This document shows, piece by piece, positions 14,501 through 16,692 of a DNA stretch of 16,692 bases. Position 1 is the stretch's first letter. Each line of letters begins with the position of its first letter. The DNA lies in the NCBI GenBank assembly GCA_934454005.1, contig CAKSGI010000022.1:1-16692 (forward strand), read 5' to 3'. A program made the position numbers and the translations under genes. The notes under the pieces were generated by a model. It had not been told where the DNA came from. It saw nothing but the letters and a program-made list of their open reading frames with translations, and did not search any database. This stretch comes from an uncultured Eubacteriales bacterium. GTDB taxonomy: Bacteria > Bacillota_A > Clostridia > Oscillospirales > Acutalibacteraceae.

Positions 14501-15069
14501 GTTGCTTTATTATCCAATATTATACCTTCATAATTAAAATCATCTCCGTTATTAATGGAAAGTTTTAACGATTTCAGAGTTTTTCCACTCTCAAATTCAA
14601 TACTAATATCAGATCCTTCCATAATTTCATAAGTTCTTGATTTTGTAATAATTATAGGTATCTGATCAGCTAATTCATCATCACTCAAGCTTCTAGATTG
14701 AGGAATACCTAAAGGTTGGTAAGCTGTATATCCTAAAATCAAATTATCTTCCGTTATTTCCATATCTTCTTCGGTTATTATTGTTGCACTGTAGACATAT
14801 TCATTACCACCCATTATAGGTATATTAGTTACATTTTTTACAATCCCATTACAAATCAATAAATTTTGACTATAATTAACATTACCCAACCAATAAGTAG
14901 AATCTATAAAATTACCCGAATTTCTTATATAATTCGTTGCACCTATATTTATACCTTGCTGAAACTTTTCATACGCTTCAATGCTTAAAGCATCCGCTTT
15001 TATGCTACCAGCTCTAATGATTGCACCGTTAAATTCGCCTGCTGTAATGCGGTCAGCTACAATTGCTCC
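11521..15069 (-). CDS. Tail-hub / prophage endopeptidase tail protein, exon 2
   Basis: The 3' exon encodes 1182 residues beginning GAIVADRITAGEFNGAIIRA, the conserved helical-linker motif that follows the hub in tail-associated proteins of the Prophage_tail (TIGR01665/PF06605) type. Residues from there: about 145-226 an Ig-like insert within a carbohydrate-binding-like fold, 304-540 long coiled coil, 554-700 a second CBM-like jelly roll (NLIAGGNFKEKNLDAWKN...), then repetitive beta-rich shaft (NGKLELYNQN..., NIDIKG..., TPSLTVNNIYCGE). The C-terminal domain has YETADYWFGDIGESVVENGE, common in clostridial tail proteins. There is no ribosome binding site for the ATG at 15072, which lies in the intron end; splicing from exon 1 supplies translation. 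The product probably forms the tail tip or central fibre. Confidence 0.82.
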   Translation of the reverse strand, partial: GAIVADRITAGEFNGAIIRAGSIKADALSIEAYEKFQQGINIGATNYIRNSGNFIDSTYWLGNVNYSQNLLICNGIVKNVTNIPIMGGNEYVYSATIITEEDMEITEDNLILGYTAYQPLGIPQSRSLSDDELADQIPIIITKSRTYEIMEGSDISIEFESGKTLKSLKLSINNGDDFNYEGIILDNKATFKLSHLTYGNYICKLMGEDENNKKGYTKTFILNVATSQKNSVIFSNIGIAKPYNVKANTLTRIFLKYKTRNDLKNGFIINPTINIDGNYKIKNVQWENGNMATDWKPNMLDITEGTLNEAKTMFQVESGKISGKIEEIEKKYVTTDKLNLSINNTKNDINKDLSDVNNKLEELERDIGDISLDGIIDGVELSFIREKINELNKEKLDVDTRFNNLYESVFLSESIRANLNQAKNSFDLKHTSLIVKINEIVEDNILDEDELNDFKLLIEQYQSALALLSKTFDDALSNISENASNTYTNKKTSEILQTIGSITATVEEVKEKIISENGIEKRLEKAELALTKENIIMTVTNSKEFLNSKKNLIAGGNFKEKNLDAWKNDRLYNITFYESGDNIGIRATDRNNEGRICSSYISAKALNASMLSMAIKLRIEEAVNSCQIYLQEYNSSKKLLREILLEHIEPNFDGIKIKENFKINNDASYISFRIDHDGATKDIYNVIYLDYINVVEGQVAVTEFLKDDGKIESYFKIASDKIETKVDNNGVKSIIEQSPTSVQVAFNNINENVQNSEGTFSIKNGKLELYNQNSDKVFWVDTSGKLCTDNINVFGGERLGNIDIKGTGNKGIVIRSLNGGDRYIDFSTFNDDGSNWNQEITKGNFTRLWAMGNDFYILPSRKLFINGCNPSYNNSKLDEVVINTSKTTIQGNLIPDSINAIKSISTPSLTVNNIYCGESWLIFNSKANFKNQVYCEDYLLTKKIGYGSTGGVLNANEAITFYSHLQMNNKNINGVGTVNVTKLVSNNAEINYADINYLNSDINCNNKQLYNLKYINGDNLSGTRVTCNELVGGAYLKILSSPNFNGNSISNIHRVSCAELAVSGSKNCVQETKSYGKRLVNAYETADYWFGDIGESVVENGECIVWIDDIFKEIISTDYEYQVFITKYGKGDIWVSERHSDYFVVQAENDISFGWEVKGKRKGYENYRLVEYKEESEIKQDE

Positions 15070-15354
15070 CATTTGTTATATTCTAAGTTCTTTATCTTAG
15101 ACTTCTCTATTTTTCAATAGAGTATCGGACTATATCATTATCCTAAATAAATAGGATATTCGGCACTCGTGGAAGGGATTATTGATTGGTTTCTCACCCT
15201 TCTAGTCTCTGCACCTTCTAACTACTCACACCTTTTGTTAGCTTGGCTCATGATTGGCATATTTAATATTTTATTTTAATCAATATTAAACTTAGCTTTC
15301 CATGATTTCACCGAATTTTCATTTAATCATTACTGATTAAAGGGACAGTTTACT
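15070..15354 (-). ncRNA. Group I intron in the tail-hub gene (285 nt)
   Basis: A compact intron, read on the minus strand. Exon GGAU pairs with intron GUCC (P1, U.G at the splice site). P2 is TTTAATCA-GUAA-TGATTAAA. P3 is ATTCGG/CCGAAT. P4 is TCATG/CATGA. P6 is CTAAC/GTTAG. P7 is GACTA/TAGTC, in GGTGCAGAGACTAGA and ATGATATAGTCCGA. A GAAGGG/CCCTTC stem fits P7.1/7.2. P8 is ATCCTA/TAGGAT. P9 is CTCTATT-GAAA-AATAGAG, followed by a TCTAAG/CTTAGA stem. The 3' end is omega-G at 15070. There is no ORF. Removal joins GAT to GGA in phase 0 and restores VAMTMD-GAIVADRITAG. Confidence 0.9.
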
Positions 15355-16611
15355 ATCCATTGTCATTGCAACATCTACTTGTCCACCTACACCGTTTTTT
15401 GAGTGTCCCAATCCACCTGACGTCCACAACCAACAATTTTTCATATTTTCTTCTTTTTCATTATCTCCAACAATAATACAATTCTTTTTAACTATTACCG
15501 ATGAATTCTTTAATCCACTATTTATTAGATCAGTCGCATTGTTTTTAGCTTCCTCTAATATCTCTTGCCAACTCTTACTAACATCGTTTACAACATTGTC
15601 TATTCTATCTACTTTTGTAACAACATCTGTAATCCATGAGCCATAACTAACAGCGTTGCTTAAAACTACATTTATAACTTTTGGTTCATCTTTGTTGATT
15701 GAAACCTCTGTAACCCTTGCATTTAAATGTATCCCTATTTCAGAATCATAAATATTGGCTTTCATATTAATCCTTACAGGATTACCGTTGTCAACAATTT
15801 TAACACTACATGTTATTTCTGGATATAATTGTGATTGTAATTGAGTTACACCAGCATTATATAACGCTTCTGAGTTGTAAATATCCGTATTTCTATAAAC
15901 TGCCTCACGTAAAAATAAATCTGGTCTTGATTGGATATATGATAGAGAAAACCCTTGTTCTAAGAAAAAAGAATAATCTTCTATATATGTCAATCCATTA
16001 GTTCTATCCAATATAGATGTCTCAATGCCAGTATCTTTATCTATTCCGCCAAAAACGTGTAATCTAGTTATTATATCGCCACCATCTTTGCTTACATTAA
16101 TACCAGTTAAATTACTATTATCGTTTATAATTAATTCTTCGCCCTTTTGCATTAATATGTCTACAGTGTCATAATTAAATATAATTACTGCTCCAAAATT
16201 TTCAGCTATTGTATTTAAATTGGCTAAAACTGTTGCTTCTTCGCTTATTAAGTGTCTTTTCATATTGGATGGAATATCGGTTTTACCTAAATTCCAACCA
16301 CTCCCTTCCAATACTTTTTTAACCAATGTTTGAACTGTTTCAGCTATATATTCAAATTTCCCATTTATTTTTTTTGCCAAATTAATAGCGTTTTGTTGAC
16401 ATGTTACAGTAGTGATACTATAATCTTCTCTATCTATATCTATTTTATCTACTATATAAATTTTATCATCATATTCAATTACTTCACCTATTTTATAACT
16501 ACGAACACCTTTAGTTAATATCTTAAAAGATAACTCTGATGGTTGATTTAATTTGTGTGTGATAGTAATATCATATTCATGTTCATGACTTATTGCCCAT
16601 TCCAAACTCAA
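15355..16611 (-). CDS. Tail-hub / prophage endopeptidase tail protein, exon 1
   Basis: The 5' exon encodes about 419 residues. SLEWAISHEHEYDITITHKL, ...EVIEYDDKIYIVDKIDIDRE and the long beta-rich hub (TGINVSKDGGDIITRLHVFG) match the N-terminal domain of tail-associated/prophage endopeptidase tail proteins, which cap the tail and ring the DNA channel. A helical segment and KNCIIVGDNEKEENMKNCWL lead to GQVDVAMTMD at the splice site. Unspliced reading adds SKLSL and stops at 15337. The only in-frame start is TTG at 16611, with no ribosome binding site and a stop just upstream, while homologues have about 20 more residues. The true start may be ATG 16652 in another frame, with a lost T in the TTTTT run near 16610. 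Spliced length is about 1601 aa. Confidence 0.82.
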
Positions 16612-16621
16612 AAATTATCTG

Positions 16622-16692
16622 CTACTCAAAATATGGACAAATATACTTCCATATTGAGAATTTTCCTTCTTCAACGTGTCTTGTTTTGCTTA
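16622..16692 (-). CDS. C-terminal end of an upstream tail gene (partial)
   Basis: A minus-strand frame enters from the right edge and ends at TAG (16622-16624). Its last 22 residues include RHVEEGKFSIWKYICPYFE. Its position directly before the tail-hub gene is where the distal tail protein gene usually sits, but the fragment is too short to assign. The ATG at 16652, with a GAAGGA upstream, overlaps its end and could start the hub gene. Confidence 0.45.
   Translation of the reverse strand, partial: SKTRHVEEGKFSIWKYICPYFE

Noticed and set aside
15072..15072. ATG at 15072 as an independent start of a second tail protein
   Set aside because: The ATG consists of the last bases of the group I intron plus exon, with no ribosome binding site, and the protein begins in the middle of a conserved motif.
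1..16692. CRISPR arrays, tRNA or rRNA genes, complete insertion sequences
   Set aside because: No regularly spaced repeats, no cloverleaf or rRNA motifs, and no transposase frame were found on either strand.

Overview
The window is very AT-rich. Its start sites are ATG or GTG preceded by strong AGGAGG-type ribosome binding sites, and its promoters have sigma-A form. Together with the protein families present, this points to a Clostridium-like Firmicute carrying a tailed (siphovirus-type) phage or prophage. The window covers the end of the tail module, the lysis module and an accessory region. Nearly everything is on the minus strand, so the late operon reads from high to low coordinates. The only plus-strand gene is a C-terminal fragment at the left edge that looks like a replisome-organiser (DnaD-like) protein; it converges on the minus-strand genes at a hairpin.

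In transcription order (right to left): the end of an unidentified tail gene (16622-16692); a very large tail-hub/'prophage endopeptidase tail' protein split into two exons by a 285-nt group I intron (15070-15354); a small protein (11334-11528); a tail fibre with HxH motifs, short collagen-like runs and a six-bladed kelch propeller (9229-11256); a short coiled-coil protein (8879-9214); a CD1375-like protein of 39 aa (8744-8863); a tyrosine recombinase (7726-8730); an intergenic region with a dif/att-like dyad and direct repeats; a holin (7206-7604); an endolysin amidase split by a 474-nt group I intron (6272-6745) exactly between two zinc ligands; a terminator; two small phage proteins; and a tail-fibre protein carrying a GH16 beta-glucanase domain (2689-4863).

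Both introns have P1 with a U.G pair at the 5' splice site, a GUAA-capped P2, paired P3, P4 and P7, and a GAAA-capped P9. They resemble the IA-type introns of staphylococcal phage Twort. Splicing restores continuous reading frames of about 322 aa (amidase) and 1601 aa (tail protein). Neither intron contains a homing endonuclease gene.

The left 2.7 kb is an accessory region of very small genes, three good TTGNNN-N17-TATAAT promoters, intrinsic terminators, inverted and direct repeats, and at least three genes whose coding continues in the -1 frame. These shifts look like one-base contractions of homopolymers. The region is either decaying or affected by sequencing errors. Two promoter-terminator units there contain no convincing gene and are candidate small RNAs.
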